DNA from: Rebecca billardiae RCC1528
Taxonomy: Eukaryota; Haptophyta
Length of the DNA stretch: 64,000 nucleotides
NCBI GenBank assembly: GCA_965240325.2
Contig: OZ251225.1
Span: forward strand, 2,356,001-2,420,000
Reading direction: 5' to 3'
Shown here: in pieces, positions 53,677-63,400 of the stretch
Position numbering within the stretch: position 1 is the stretch's first letter
Layout: each line of letters opens with the position of its first letter
The notes under the pieces: model-generated
The model's input: the letters and a program-made list of their open reading frames with translations, nothing else
What the model was told of the DNA's origin: nothing
Database searches by the model: none
Position numbers and translations under genes: made by a program

Positions 53677-55548
53677 ATGGCGGCGCGTGAAGCGAGTCGG
53701 CGTGGTGAAGCCCACGATGATGTGGGGGCACAGCACGAGAGCTCGGCACCGCAAGCAGGGCGTAGACGCGGCCACATTGGGCGTATCCTTGCGGGCGTGC
53801 TGGCGATCAACCTCGTGCTCTGCGTCATCCTCCTCTCGCAGTACAGCCATGTGCACGCGCTGCAGCCGCGCGCTAGCGCAACAGAGGTCACGGCAGCGCT
53901 AGCCGTCGACCCACCAGGAGGAGGCATCGCGCGCACTGTGGCCACGATAGCTTCCCCTCTGTCTCCTTCGGCCCGGGACGTCAACGGCACAACGACAGGG
54001 ATCGTTGCGCGCGGCCAATCTGCGCGCGGCAGCGAGTCCACAATCGCTGCGCCCTCTCCCGTTGCGGCGGCTGCAGCGGCATCTGGCGGCACCTTCGAGC
54101 GCAGCCCGGAAATACCCAAGTGGCAGCGCGGCGAGGCGAAGCTTTCGACTATCGACGCGTTCATCGGCTCGGCAAAGCGCACGGCTACCGGCAGCGGGCT
54201 CGAGGACTCCGGCAAGCGCGTGCCGCAGCCGCCGATGCTGCACATGCCGCGCGCCTCACCCGCCGATGTGCCCGTCGCGCCAGAGCAGTTGCGCCCTGGG
54301 GAGACCATGCCTTGCATCGTGACCGCGATCTCGGAGGAGTATGTGGATGGGCACGAGGTCTTCGTGCGCTCGTTGCTGCGCACCAACCCGTGGCTCCCGG
54401 CCAAGCGCTGGCCGCTCGTCGTGCTCGATCAGGGCATCAGCCAGGCCTCGCTCAAGCGCGTGCGCGGCCTGTACGAGCGCACGCTCATCCGGCCAGGCAG
54501 GCAGCCGCTGCCCGCGGGCATCCGCACGCAGCGCGGGCCCAAGTGGAAAGCCAACCTGCAGAAGCTGTTCGCCATCTTCCACTTGCCGGAGTGCGCGCCG
54601 ATCGTCAAGATCGACACGGGCGACATGATGTCGATGGGCGACGTGAGCGAGCTGCTCGCGATCGCGACCAACGGCACCGAGGGCGTGTTGGCCGTGCGTG
54701 CCCTCTTCAACACCGAGCTCTTCAACGGGGGGCTGCTCGTGCTGCAACGCGACGTCCTCACGCAGGATGCTGCCAACGAGCTCGCCGAGATCGCCGTCAA
54801 GTATAAGCAGTGGCGCGAGCAGGAGCTGCTGCGACGCTGGATGGGGTGCGCGCTCGCCCACGCGCCCGCTCTGGATCGCGCTCGAGCTCACGCGCCCGCC
54901 CCTCTCCCACTCGGCGCCCGCGCGCGCGGCGCAAGCAGCGGACCCGCGCGCTGGCGCGTACGGCTGCTCCCCAAGGTGTACAACATGGAATGGAAGGTCT
55001 GGGCCGAGAAGTATGGCACGTATGACGCGCTGCCGCGCTTCGACGAGTCCGTCCTCTTCCACTTCGTCGGGCCGAAACCGTGGACGGCCAAGCTGAAGCA
55101 TCCCGACAAGTACGACTACTTGTGGTGGCGCGAGCTCGGCAAGGGGCGGCTCGTTGTGATCGGCGCGGAGCGGATGCGCTCTGCGGGCAAGAGTACCGCC
55201 GGTGTGGTCGGTTGGATTGTCGACGAGTTTGAGCACGTCGTGCAGCTCGCCCCGCGCAGCGAGCGCGAGCCCCGCTTCAGAGGCAAGCGCCTAGCGTCGA
55301 CCTGTGCTACGAACGTCAACAGATCGTGGCCTGCGCACACCGCCGCCGCCCAAATCATGGAAAGCTGCGCGCAAGGCGACAAGCTGATTGGCGTCTTCAC
55401 CCTCGCTGCAGACGACGCGTTGCATGGCGCCGTGGCCGCGGCATGGCGGAGACACTTGTCCGGCCGCCGTCCATCGGCGAAGGGCGTCCCGCCAGATGAG
55501 AACGTGCGCGCGCTGACCGCCTTCTACAAGGACCGCGAGCGTGACTGA
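53677..55548 (+). CDS. Type II membrane GT8-like glycosyltransferase
   Basis: ATG 53677. A 93-bp GT-AG intron at 54846-54938 is likely: it is a multiple of three and low-complexity, and removing it joins RRWMG to GPARWRVRLLPKVYN. The spliced protein is 592 aa, 623 if the intron is retained. A basic N-terminus precedes one transmembrane anchor (ILAGVLAINLVLCVILLS), a disordered stem follows, and then a catalytic domain. The latter contains KANLQKLFAIFHLPECAPIV followed by KIDTGDMMS (a possible D-x-D-like metal site), FNTELFNGGLLVLQRD, EQELLRRW, LLPKVYNMEWKVWA and VLFHFVGPKPWT. This order matches GT8 enzymes of the glycogenin type (F-N-x-G, Q-x-L-L, L-P-x-x-Y-N, H-F-x-G-x-x-K-P-W). The C-terminal 170 residues are extra. 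It probably works in the Golgi; donor sugar unknown. Confidence 0.78.
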   Translation: MAAREASRRGEAHDDVGAQHESSAPQAGRRRGHIGRILAGVLAINLVLCVILLSQYSHVHALQPRASATEVTAALAVDPPGGGIARTVATIASPLSPSARDVNGTTTGIVARGQSARGSESTIAAPSPVAAAAAASGGTFERSPEIPKWQRGEAKLSTIDAFIGSAKRTATGSGLEDSGKRVPQPPMLHMPRASPADVPVAPEQLRPGETMPCIVTAISEEYVDGHEVFVRSLLRTNPWLPAKRWPLVVLDQGISQASLKRVRGLYERTLIRPGRQPLPAGIRTQRGPKWKANLQKLFAIFHLPECAPIVKIDTGDMMSMGDVSELLAIATNGTEGVLAVRALFNTELFNGGLLVLQRDVLTQDAANELAEIAVKYKQWREQELLRRWMGCALAHAPALDRARAHAPAPLPLGARARGASSGPARWRVRLLPKVYNMEWKVWAEKYGTYDALPRFDESVLFHFVGPKPWTAKLKHPDKYDYLWWRELGKGRLVVIGAERMRSAGKSTAGVVGWIVDEFEHVVQLAPRSEREPRFRGKRLASTCATNVNRSWPAHTAAAQIMESCAQGDKLIGVFTLAADDALHGAVAAAWRRHLSGRRPSAKGVPPDENVRALTAFYKDRERD

Positions 55549-55963
55549 CTCTCAGTCTCTCTCTCGAGTCTCATCGCTTTACTACTAACGACAGTTTGCC
55601 TGCGGCTGTCGTTGACGAGTTATTGACGATATCAGTAGCAGTCTGACTCACTACTACAGTAGGACTGCAGTCGGCATACGAGTTACGACAGTGACGACGC
55701 GCGATGACATCCTCATCATCATCATCAGTCGTGCCGCTGATGGCTGAGCATGATGTGGGCATGGAAGTGGGCCGCCGTGGGCCTCACCCGGCGAGACAAG
55801 ACTCAGACTCAGCCAGCCGAGACAGCGTCGTTGGCCTCGGATCGGATGTCAGCTGGCACTGAGACATGGCCGCCCGCGCTGCAGGCCGATCGCGTAAGAT
55901 GCAGGGCTGAGCAGTGAGTGCATATCTGGCTGTCGTCGGCGGCGCGAACGCGCCGAAGCGCGC
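55549..55963. other. Intergenic between convergent genes
   Basis: No gene seen. Probably the two 3' UTRs. Confidence 0.5.
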
Positions 55964-57580
55964 TCAGGCGCACGGGAGCATGTCCTCGCGATCGGGCCCA
56001 ACGCCCACCCATGAGACCGGGATGCCGGCGAGCTCCTCGATCGTCTTGAGGTACTGCCGCGCGGCCGCGGGCAGCTCGCACATCTTCTGGCACTTGGCGA
56101 TGTCCTCCTTCCAGCCGGGCACCGTGATGTACTCGACCTCGACCGCGGCAAGCTCTTCCAAGCTCGCAGGCATGCACGTGGGTGGCAACCGCTTCCCATG
56201 GAGCTTGTACGCCACGCCAATGTTGATCTCGCTCAATCCTGAGACGCGGCGCACACCACAGCGGCGCGCAGCGCGCGTCACGCCCGTCCGGCAGCATGGA
56301 TGCCCGCGCGCGCGCGCAGGCGTGGCCGCACCGGTGAGCACATCGAGCTTAGTGATGTTGATCGAGTCGTACCCGTTGATCGCAGCGCCATACTTCACCA
56401 CCTGCATGTCGAGCCAGCCACACCTGCGTGGCCGGCCGGTCGTCGTGCCGTACTCGTAGCCCACGTCGCGCAGCCGCTGCCCGACCGAGTCGTTCAGCTC
56501 GGTCGGGAACGGCCCGGCGCCCACGCGGGTGGTGTACGCCTTCACCACGCCGATCACGCAGTCCATCTGCTTCGGGGGCACGCCAAGCCCCGTGCACACG
56601 CCACCGACCGTTGTGCTCGACGAGGTGACGAACGGGAAGGTGCCAAAGTCGATGTCGAGCAGCGCAGCGTTGGCGCCCTCCACCAGCACACGCGAGCCCT
56701 TGGCCATCTCCTCGTGCACGAAGGAGAGGCAGTCGACGATCTGCGGCGCCAGGAGCTTCGCGTAGCCCAGGTGGCTGCGGGCGCGCGGGGACAGCGCGCC
56801 CAGACGCAGGGCGCGTGGCGACAGGTGAGCGCCCGTGCGGGCGTGGGGCGGCGCACCCCGCGCGGGCGCGCGTGGCGCGGCTGCACGCGCCACGCACCGC
56901 TTGATCTCCTCCTCCTGGTCAATCTCCGCGACGGCCTGCTGGTAGTGCCGCTCCTGGAACTTGTACAGGTCGCGCATCTTCCCGGGCAGCGTCGCGGCGT
57001 CGAGCAGGTCGACGAAGCGCAGGCCGTTGCGGTTGATCTTGGACGCGTAGCACGGGCCAATGCCGCGCTTGGTCGTGCCGAGGGCGCCGGTGGAGGAGGA
57101 CGACTTCTCGGCCTCCAGCAGGCCATCGATGGAGCGGTGCGAGTCGAGAAGGACCTGCGCGCGGTCAGAGATGAACAGCCGCGCGAGCGCCTCCGCGTCG
57201 AACGACTTCAGCTGCTCGAGCTCCTGCATGAGCGTCGGGATGTGCACGACCACGCCGTTGCCAATCAAGTTCTTCGCGCGCTTGTTGATCATGCCGCATG
57301 GCAGCAGGTGGAACGCGTACTTTTGGCCATCGACGACGAGTGTGTGTCCAGCGTTCGCCCCGCCGTTGAAGCGCGCGCACACCTGCGCATCCTGCGCAAG
57401 GATGTCCACCAGCTTGCCCTTCCCCTCGTCACCCCACTGCCCTCCGAGCACGATGACCAGCTTCGCCGTGCGCCCACTGATGTCACCGCGCTTCTTGAGG
57501 AAGCGCGAGAGCGCGTAGAGCGCGGCCGCCCCGGCGACCACCCCGGCGGCCACCATCCGTACCGTGCCCGTGCTCGCCAT
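55964..57580 (-). CDS. ADSS: Adenylosuccinate synthetase
   Basis: Three exons, 56898-57580, 56332-56774 and 55964-56238, all GT-AG; 466 aa. It couples IMP and aspartate to adenylosuccinate using GTP, the first committed step to AMP. The signatures are complete: GGQWGDEGKGKLVDIL (GTP loop, catalytic Asp), GGANAGHTLVV with the catalytic His, GNGVVVHIP, GTTKRGIGPCY, EGANAALLDIDFGTFPFVTS, TTTGRPRRCGWLD and WVGVGPDRED. The joins restore EEEIKRHLGYAKLL and LDVLTGLSEINIGVAYKL. ATG 57580 (MASTGTV) begins an extension with the hydrophobic stretch MVAAGVVAGAAALYALSRFL followed by KKRGD. That suggests a membrane anchor or organelle targeting, unusual for this normally soluble enzyme. Confidence 0.96.
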   Translation of the reverse strand: MASTGTVRMVAAGVVAGAAALYALSRFLKKRGDISGRTAKLVIVLGGQWGDEGKGKLVDILAQDAQVCARFNGGANAGHTLVVDGQKYAFHLLPCGMINKRAKNLIGNGVVVHIPTLMQELEQLKSFDAEALARLFISDRAQVLLDSHRSIDGLLEAEKSSSSTGALGTTKRGIGPCYASKINRNGLRFVDLLDAATLPGKMRDLYKFQERHYQQAVAEIDQEEEIKRCVARAAAPRAPARGAPPHARTGAHLSPRALRLGALSPRARSHLGYAKLLAPQIVDCLSFVHEEMAKGSRVLVEGANAALLDIDFGTFPFVTSSSTTVGGVCTGLGVPPKQMDCVIGVVKAYTTRVGAGPFPTELNDSVGQRLRDVGYEYGTTTGRPRRCGWLDMQVVKYGAAINGYDSINITKLDVLTGAATPARARGHPCCRTGVTRAARRCGVRRVSGLSEINIGVAYKLHGKRLPPTCMPASLEELAAVEVEYITVPGWKEDIAKCQKMCELPAAARQYLKTIEELAGIPVSWVGVGPDREDMLPCA

Positions 57581-58081
57581 GGCCCTTGGCGAGGCTAGCC
57601 GCCCCGACGGCCTCGTGGATCGCAACCAATCTTCTGATGCGCGTTCTGGGTGCTGCTGACGCGCGATAAATTCTCGCGTCGATCGTCGTCACGAAAAATC
57701 GCGCGCGATCTCGCGTCGTCGTCACCGTGTCGACTAATTCTATGATTTAAAGACACAGGCACGAGGGCGCAGCTCTCCTGATTCGTCTGTAGTGGTACTG
57801 GTCGAAGCTTGCAAGTTGCAGCAGTTGCAGTGGTGTGAGCGCGTTGATGTTGGTCCCCATGGCGGATGTCGTTGTTGTCGTCGTCCGGACGTCGTCAGGC
57901 CCACCAGGAAGTGCATGGGTACGAAAACAAAGGCGAGTGAGCATGTTGGCGTCGGCCAGGCCTTCCCCTACTTGGTCAGCAGCTGGTGCGGATGATGTCG
58001 TCGCCTACTTGGTCAGTGGCAGGTCATGGTGGACGATGGTGTAGCCTGTTCTTGGTCAGCAGCTGGTGGATGATGTTGTGG
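57581..58081. other. Upstream spacer with repeat B fragment
   Basis: 57738-57790 is an inverted fragment of repeat B. The stretch 57950-58080 carries degenerate repeats around TTGGTCAGCAGCTGGTG. Confidence 0.5.
57738..57790 (-). repeat. Dispersed repeat B, 3'-end fragment (inverted)
   Basis: The reverse complement contains ACAGACGAATCAGGAGAGCT and CCTGTGTCTTTAAATCATAG, matching 10988-11046. Confidence 0.8.
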
Positions 58082-58899
58082 CCGAAGTTAGTAGTAGTTG
58101 GACTTGCCTGAGTTAGTAGTAGTTGGACTCGCCGAAGTTGGCGTAGTGGTTGGACTCGCCGCAGTTAGTAGTAGTTGGACTCGCCTGAGTTAGTAGTAGT
58201 TGGACTCGCCGAAGTTAGTAGTAGTCGGACTCGCCGAAGTTAGTAGTAGTTGGACTCGCCGAAGTTAGTATAGTAGTTGGACTCGCCGGAGTTAGTAGTA
58301 GTTGGACTCGCCGAAGTTAGTAGTAGTTGGACTCGCCGAAGTTAGTAGTAGTTGGACTCGCCGAAGTTAGTAGTAGTTGGACTCGCCGAAATTGGTAGTA
58401 GTAGTTGGACTCGCCGAAGTTAGTAGTAGTTGGACTCGCCAAAGTTAGTAGTAGTTGGACTCGCCGAAGTTAGTAGTAGTTGGACTCGCCGGAGTTAGTA
58501 GTAGTTGGACTCGCCGAGGTTAGTGGTAGTTGGACTCTCCGAAGTTAGTAGTAGTTGGACTCGCCGAAGTTGTAGTAGTAGTTGGGCTCGCCGAAGTTAG
58601 TAGTAGTTGGACTCGCCGAAGTTGGTAGTATCTTAGTTGGACTCGCCGAAGTTAGTAGTAGTTGGACTCGCCGAAGTTAGTGGTAGTTGGACTCTCCGAA
58701 GTTAGTAGTAGTTGGACTCGCCGAAGTTAATAGTAGTTGGACTCGCCGAGGTTAGTAGTAGTTGGACTCGCCTAGGTTAGTAGTAGTTGGACTCGCCGAA
58801 GTTAGTAGTAGTTGGACTCGCCGTAGTTAGTGGTAGTTGGACTCGCCGAAGTTAGGTAGTAGTTGGACTCGCCGAAGTTAGTAGTAGTTGGTCTCGCCG
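58082..58899. repeat. 25-bp minisatellite, about 32 copies
   Basis: The unit TTAGTAGTAGTTGGACTCGC followed by CGAAG is repeated head to tail with scattered substitutions and small indels. There are no spacers between units, so it is not a CRISPR array. Its right end overlaps the last codons of the minus-strand OTU-like ORF. Confidence 0.97.
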
Positions 58900-60053
58900 T
58901 CGGGGACTGGTTCCGGTACTTGTGGGGGATGGTCGTGTCTCTGCTGGGCCTGGTGGTTCTGGTTGAGCTCGTCGTCCTCCTCCTCCTCCTCCCCCCCCCC
59001 CCCCCCCCCCCCGCCCCCCGCGCGCGCGCTTGGGCAGTTCCCCCACCCTCCCCAGCAGGGGCCCCTGGCCAGCCTGAGTTCCGCCTGCTGGCCAGTGGCC
59101 TCAGTGGGCCTGACCTGGCAGTGCCCTTGGGACTGTGGTCCTGTAATGGCCTCTCCAGTGAGAGATGACCCTGGTCTGTCCGAGTGCGCCCGCTGCCAGC
59201 CTGGTGGCCACTTGGGGCCAGGGTAGCACCTCAATGTGCAGCGCGGGTCGTGCCGGTTGTACTGGGGGGAGCCTGGGCTGTGGAAGACCTGGACCATCCG
59301 AAGAGGGGCGCCGGTGTGAGGGTCTCTGGTGACCAGGACGACTGTGGTGTTCGCCCCTGCTGCCACACAGGGGAGGAGTGCATCTGCCAACGGGGTGCCA
59401 GCCTCTCGTACAGTGCCCAGGGTGGCAGCCGCTGCTGCTGCCCTCTGTGCGCTCCCGTCGGGCTCGAGGTGGGCCGGCTGGGGGGGCACTGCGGCCGCCA
59501 GGACCCCTTGGTGCTGCGCACTCAGGGACAGGGCGTGCTGTACGGTGGCTTGCCTCAGTGCCTGGGCGCTCCTGGTTGCCCCTGCTGGGTCTTCGCGGGC
59601 CCCTGCGCGGGTGACGCCCAGTACCGCAAGGAACCCGCAGTTGGCACCAGTGCCATCGACGTCAGCATCCTGCAGTTCAGCTGCTGCAAAGTAGGCATTG
59701 AGGGCCTGTTGGCCAGGTTCCTGCTGGGCCAGTGGGCCAGGGGGTGGAGGGGCCCTGCTGCCGGCCGGGGGCTGGCGCCCCCCTGCTGGGCCCTCCTGGC
59801 TGCTTGATGGGGGTCGGGGGCCCTGTGTTCGGTCAGGGGAGGGTGTGAGTCTTGGGCCGCTGGCGGACGATCCCTGGGTCTGCCCATCTCTGGGGCTCGC
59901 TCCCCCTGTGAGGCGGCCGCTGCGGAGAGCGGTGAGGAAGTGCGCGAGGTCGTACCGGCGCTGGCGGCCCTCCGTCCCAGCTGTAGCTAGCTCGAGGCGC
60001 TTGTGGTGGATGTGGGTGGTGACACTGACGATGGTAGAGTGTAAGCTTCCCAC
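58878..60053 (-). CDS. OTU-like protease ORF, possibly transposon-derived
   Basis: An open frame of 391 aa. ATG 60053 is one choice; the frame is also open upstream through DGSYKV. It begins MGSLHSTIVSVTTHIHHKRL, then RRYDLAHFLTALRSGRL, then a Pro/Gln-rich segment. The most domain-like part is DVDGTGANCGFLAVLGV, which resembles the D-G-x-x-C box of OTU cysteine proteases, followed by TTVVLVTRDP and MVQVFHSPGSPQYNRHD, where a catalytic His could lie. The C-terminus is low-complexity (poly-Gly from a C run, then poly-Glu) and its stop lies inside the 25-bp minisatellite. The DNA looks poorer in CpG than neighbouring genes. A repeat A copy bounds it upstream. It may be a domesticated or degenerate mobile-element gene, or not functional. 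Confidence 0.35.
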   Translation of the reverse strand: MGSLHSTIVSVTTHIHHKRLELATAGTEGRQRRYDLAHFLTALRSGRLTGGASPRDGQTQGSSASGPRLTPSPDRTQGPRPPSSSQEGPAGGRQPPAGSRAPPPPGPLAQQEPGQQALNAYFAAAELQDADVDGTGANCGFLAVLGVTRAGAREDPAGATRSAQALRQATVQHALSLSAQHQGVLAAAVPPQPAHLEPDGSAQRAAAAAATLGTVREAGTPLADALLPCVAAGANTTVVLVTRDPHTGAPLRMVQVFHSPGSPQYNRHDPRCTLRCYPGPKWPPGWQRAHSDRPGSSLTGEAITGPQSQGHCQVRPTEATGQQAELRLARGPCWGGWGNCPSARAGGGGGGGGGEEEEEDDELNQNHQAQQRHDHPPQVPEPVPDGETNYY

Positions 60054-60164
60054 CTTGTAGCTGCCGTCCCGCCCGGCTGGCTGGCCATCCTGCTCGTCTG
60101 ACTGGTCTGCATCGGCCGAGGCGCTGTTACTGTCTCCCCCGTCCCGCGCGGTCCGCCAGGGGTT

Positions 60165-60211
60165 AATCTCGCCTGCCTGAGCTGTGTGCGTCTCTTATTC
60201 TTAGTAAACTG
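60165..60211 (-). repeat. Dispersed repeat A (inverted)
   Basis: The reverse complement reads CAGTTTACTAAGAATAAGAG through CTCAGGCAGGCGAGATT, nearly identical to 25853-25899. Confidence 0.92.
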
Positions 60212-60401
60212 TTTTGCGCTCTCCTGGGCGGCTGCCGCTGGGAATCTTGCTGGATCGAAAAAAAAATCCCTCTACTGCGACCAGCACAATTCGTGCCAAA
60301 ATAACCCAATTCGGCCCAAAGTTGCATCGAGCAGCATGTCCGCTTCACGTACGTCCATCCCGGGCATGGGGCCGTCCGTGGTGGCGCGCAGCTAAAGTGG
60401 C

Positions 60402-63400
60402 ATGGGTCTCTGTGCGTCGAAGCCCGCGCCGGGCGCGCTGGGCGCTCCGCCGCCATCGAGTGGGCAGGGAGCAAACTTTAGCGACATCGCAACGGCCTCC
60501 TCCTCTGCTCCCCCCAGACTCGACCTCCATGCGCGCGCGAGCGCGCCGACCGGTGCCGCCAGCGCTGAGCAGCCTGCACCGCTCAGTGGTCGCAGCTCAG
60601 CCCGCCGAGCGAGCTCGGAGTCGGTTGCGCCAGCTCGCAGTGCCACTGATGGCGCCGAGGTTGCAGTTCCGATCGACGAGCAGGCACCTACCGCGGTGGG
60701 GAAGGGCGCCGGCCAAGGATCTCCGCGCGCCATGGCGCCGCCTGCGGCTGAGGCTGACGTGGAGGCACATACGCCGATCACCAGCACGACCGACATGGCT
60801 GCCGCGCAGGCATCGGTGCTCTCGCCTGGCCAGACGACTCCGGCCGCCTCCGAGCCGCCGTCGCCGCCACCAGAGCCTGCGGAGGCGGACGTTGCGGCGC
60901 CAGCGACCGCGAGAGTGGACGCAGCCAACGCGCCAGCCGCGGACCCCGAGCCCGCACCTGCGCCCGCGCCACCGCCACCGCCACCGCCCGCGCCTGCGCC
61001 ACCACCCGCGTCACCGCCGGTCGCCACCGCGCACGAGCTGGTGGGCGCGTCTGACGCGCACCCGCTGGTGCGCGCCATCGAGACGGCGGCCGCCCACGGC
61101 GTGGAGCACGCGCGGATCAGGCGATTCCTGGCGCTCGCGCCCACGCCGGCGGCAAGCGCGGAGAATGCCGAGTGGGTGCGCTGGGTGAACCGCGTGCTCG
61201 CGTGGTCTGCGAGCGCGGATGCGTCCGCCGCGCGGCCGGCCGCGGACGCCAGCCGCCGCCGCAGCGTGGGCACAGGCTGCACGATCGGCGAGACGGCGCT
61301 GCGCGCGATCACGCTGCGCCAGCTCGAGGCTGTGTACGCCGACGCGTGCGACGCGTGCCGCCGCGACGGTTGGACCGCCACCCTCGACGGCAGCGCCCTC
61401 TCCCCCGAGGGCATCACGCTGTACGACCTGAACCAGCACTACATCAAGCCGAGGACGGAGGAGCGCAGGTGCTCCCTCGTCGAGCTGATCGCGGACGGGC
61501 CGCAGCCGCCCGACTGGTTCGTCTCGCACTGGTGCGCGGCTGCGCGCCCGCTGCTGCGCGCCCGCTGCTGCGCGCCCGCTGCTGCGCGCCCGCTGCTGCG
61601 CGCCCGCTCGTCTCTCTCGCGCCTCGCGCCTCGACCGACGCACGCCCCGGGCGCCTGCGCGCCGCGCCGCGCGCCGCGCGGCGCAGGTGGGGCGAGCCGG
61701 TGCGCGACTTCATCCGCTGCCTGCGCCAGCACGCGCGCGACCGGCAGCTGAGCGACGGCACGGCGTTCTGGGTGTGCGCGTACGCGAACAACCAGCACGA
61801 GATCGACGAGGAGCTGAGCGGCGGCATCGCGCGCTCGCCCTTTGTGCGCGCGCTCCACGTCTCCTCGGGCACCGTCTCGGTGGTCGACCCGCGCGGCCTG
61901 TACTTCACGCGCGCGTGGTGCGCGTTCGAGGTGTACAAGTCCGTGCTCGAGCTCGGCGTCTCGTACACGCACGACATCTACACCGCGGTGCGCGCGCTCG
62001 ACCGGCACGAGCGCGCGGTGGAGGCGGTCGGGCTGATCGACGGCTTCGCCCACGACGACCTCGACGAGCTGACGGGCGAGGCGGACTCGGAGCACAAGGC
62101 GCGGCGCGAGGCGCACTTCCCCGCCACGCTCGTGCGGCGCGCGGCGTCGTTCGCCATCGGCGAGGCCAAGGCGAGCGAGCCCTCGGACGAGCGCGCGATC
62201 AAGGAGGCGGTGGGCGGCTCGGAGCCCAAGGTGAATGCCACGCTGCGCGCGCGCTTTGGCTGCGGCACGCTGCCGCGCCTGCTCGGCGCGGGCGCGGACG
62301 CGGACGACTCCGGCGGCGGCGACGGCGCGGACACGCTCTCGAGCGTGTGCGCCGCGCTGAAGGAGTCGGAGCTGCGCAAGCTCGCCGTGTACTGCGACGA
62401 GCCGTCGGCGCGCGCCGTGCGCCAGCTCGGCAGCGCGCTGCCCAGCCGGCTCGAGGAGCTGCGCGCCGAGCGCATCGGGCGCTCCGCGCTCGCGCCCGCG
62501 GCGGCCCTCGTCCGCGACGGCGTGCTGCTGCACCTCGAGCTGCGCAGGTGCGGCCTCACGAGCTCGGACGCGCAGCTGCTCCGCGCCGCGCTCAGCAACG
62601 CGCGCGCGCGGCTGCTCACGCTCGACCTGTGGGAGAACGAGCTGGGCGACGGCGGCGCGGCGGCGCTGGGCGCGGGCCTGCGCGAGGCGGGCGCGGCGTC
62701 GACGCTCACGGCGATCGATCTCGGCGGCAACGACATCCACGCCGACGGGATGGCCGCGCTCGCCGACAGCGCGCACGGCAGCCGAGCGCTGCGCACGCTC
62801 TCCCTCCGCTTCAACGACGGCGGCGACCGCGGCGCGCTCGCGATCAGCGCGCTGCTGCGCGCCTCGCGCAGCCTGCGCACGGTGAACCTCGAGGGCAACG
62901 GCGTCGGCGCGGCCGGCATGCGCGCGCTCGGCGCCGCGCTGTGCGCGAGTGAGTCGCTCTCGACGCTCAAGCTGACGGTGAACAACGTGGGCGACGGCGG
63001 CGCGGCCGAGCTCGCGGCCGGGCTCAAGGCGAGCCGCACGCTCGGCGCGCTCCACCTGGACGACGGCAGCGTGGGCGCGGGGGGCGCGGCCGCGCTCGCC
63101 GACGGGCTGCGCACCAACAGCAGCCTGAGCCACCTCTCCCTCGTGAACAACCGGCTGGGAGACGGCGGTGTCCTGGCCATCGGCGAGTGCCTCGGCGTGA
63201 ACGGCGCGCTGCGCTTCCTCGACCTGCGCGGGTGCGCGGCGAGCAGCGCAGCCGCTGCCGCGCTCGCCGACGGCCTGCGCGCGAACAGCGCGCTCACCGA
63301 GCTCTCGCTTGCGGAGAACCGCCTCGCGGACCCGGGCTGCAAGACGCTTGCCGCCGGGCTCGGCGCCAACCGCGCGCTGCGCGCGCTCGACATGCGCGCC

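Noticed and set aside
58082-58899. A possible CRISPR array
   Set aside because: The 25-bp units are adjacent with no unique spacers, and the genome is eukaryotic. It is a minisatellite.
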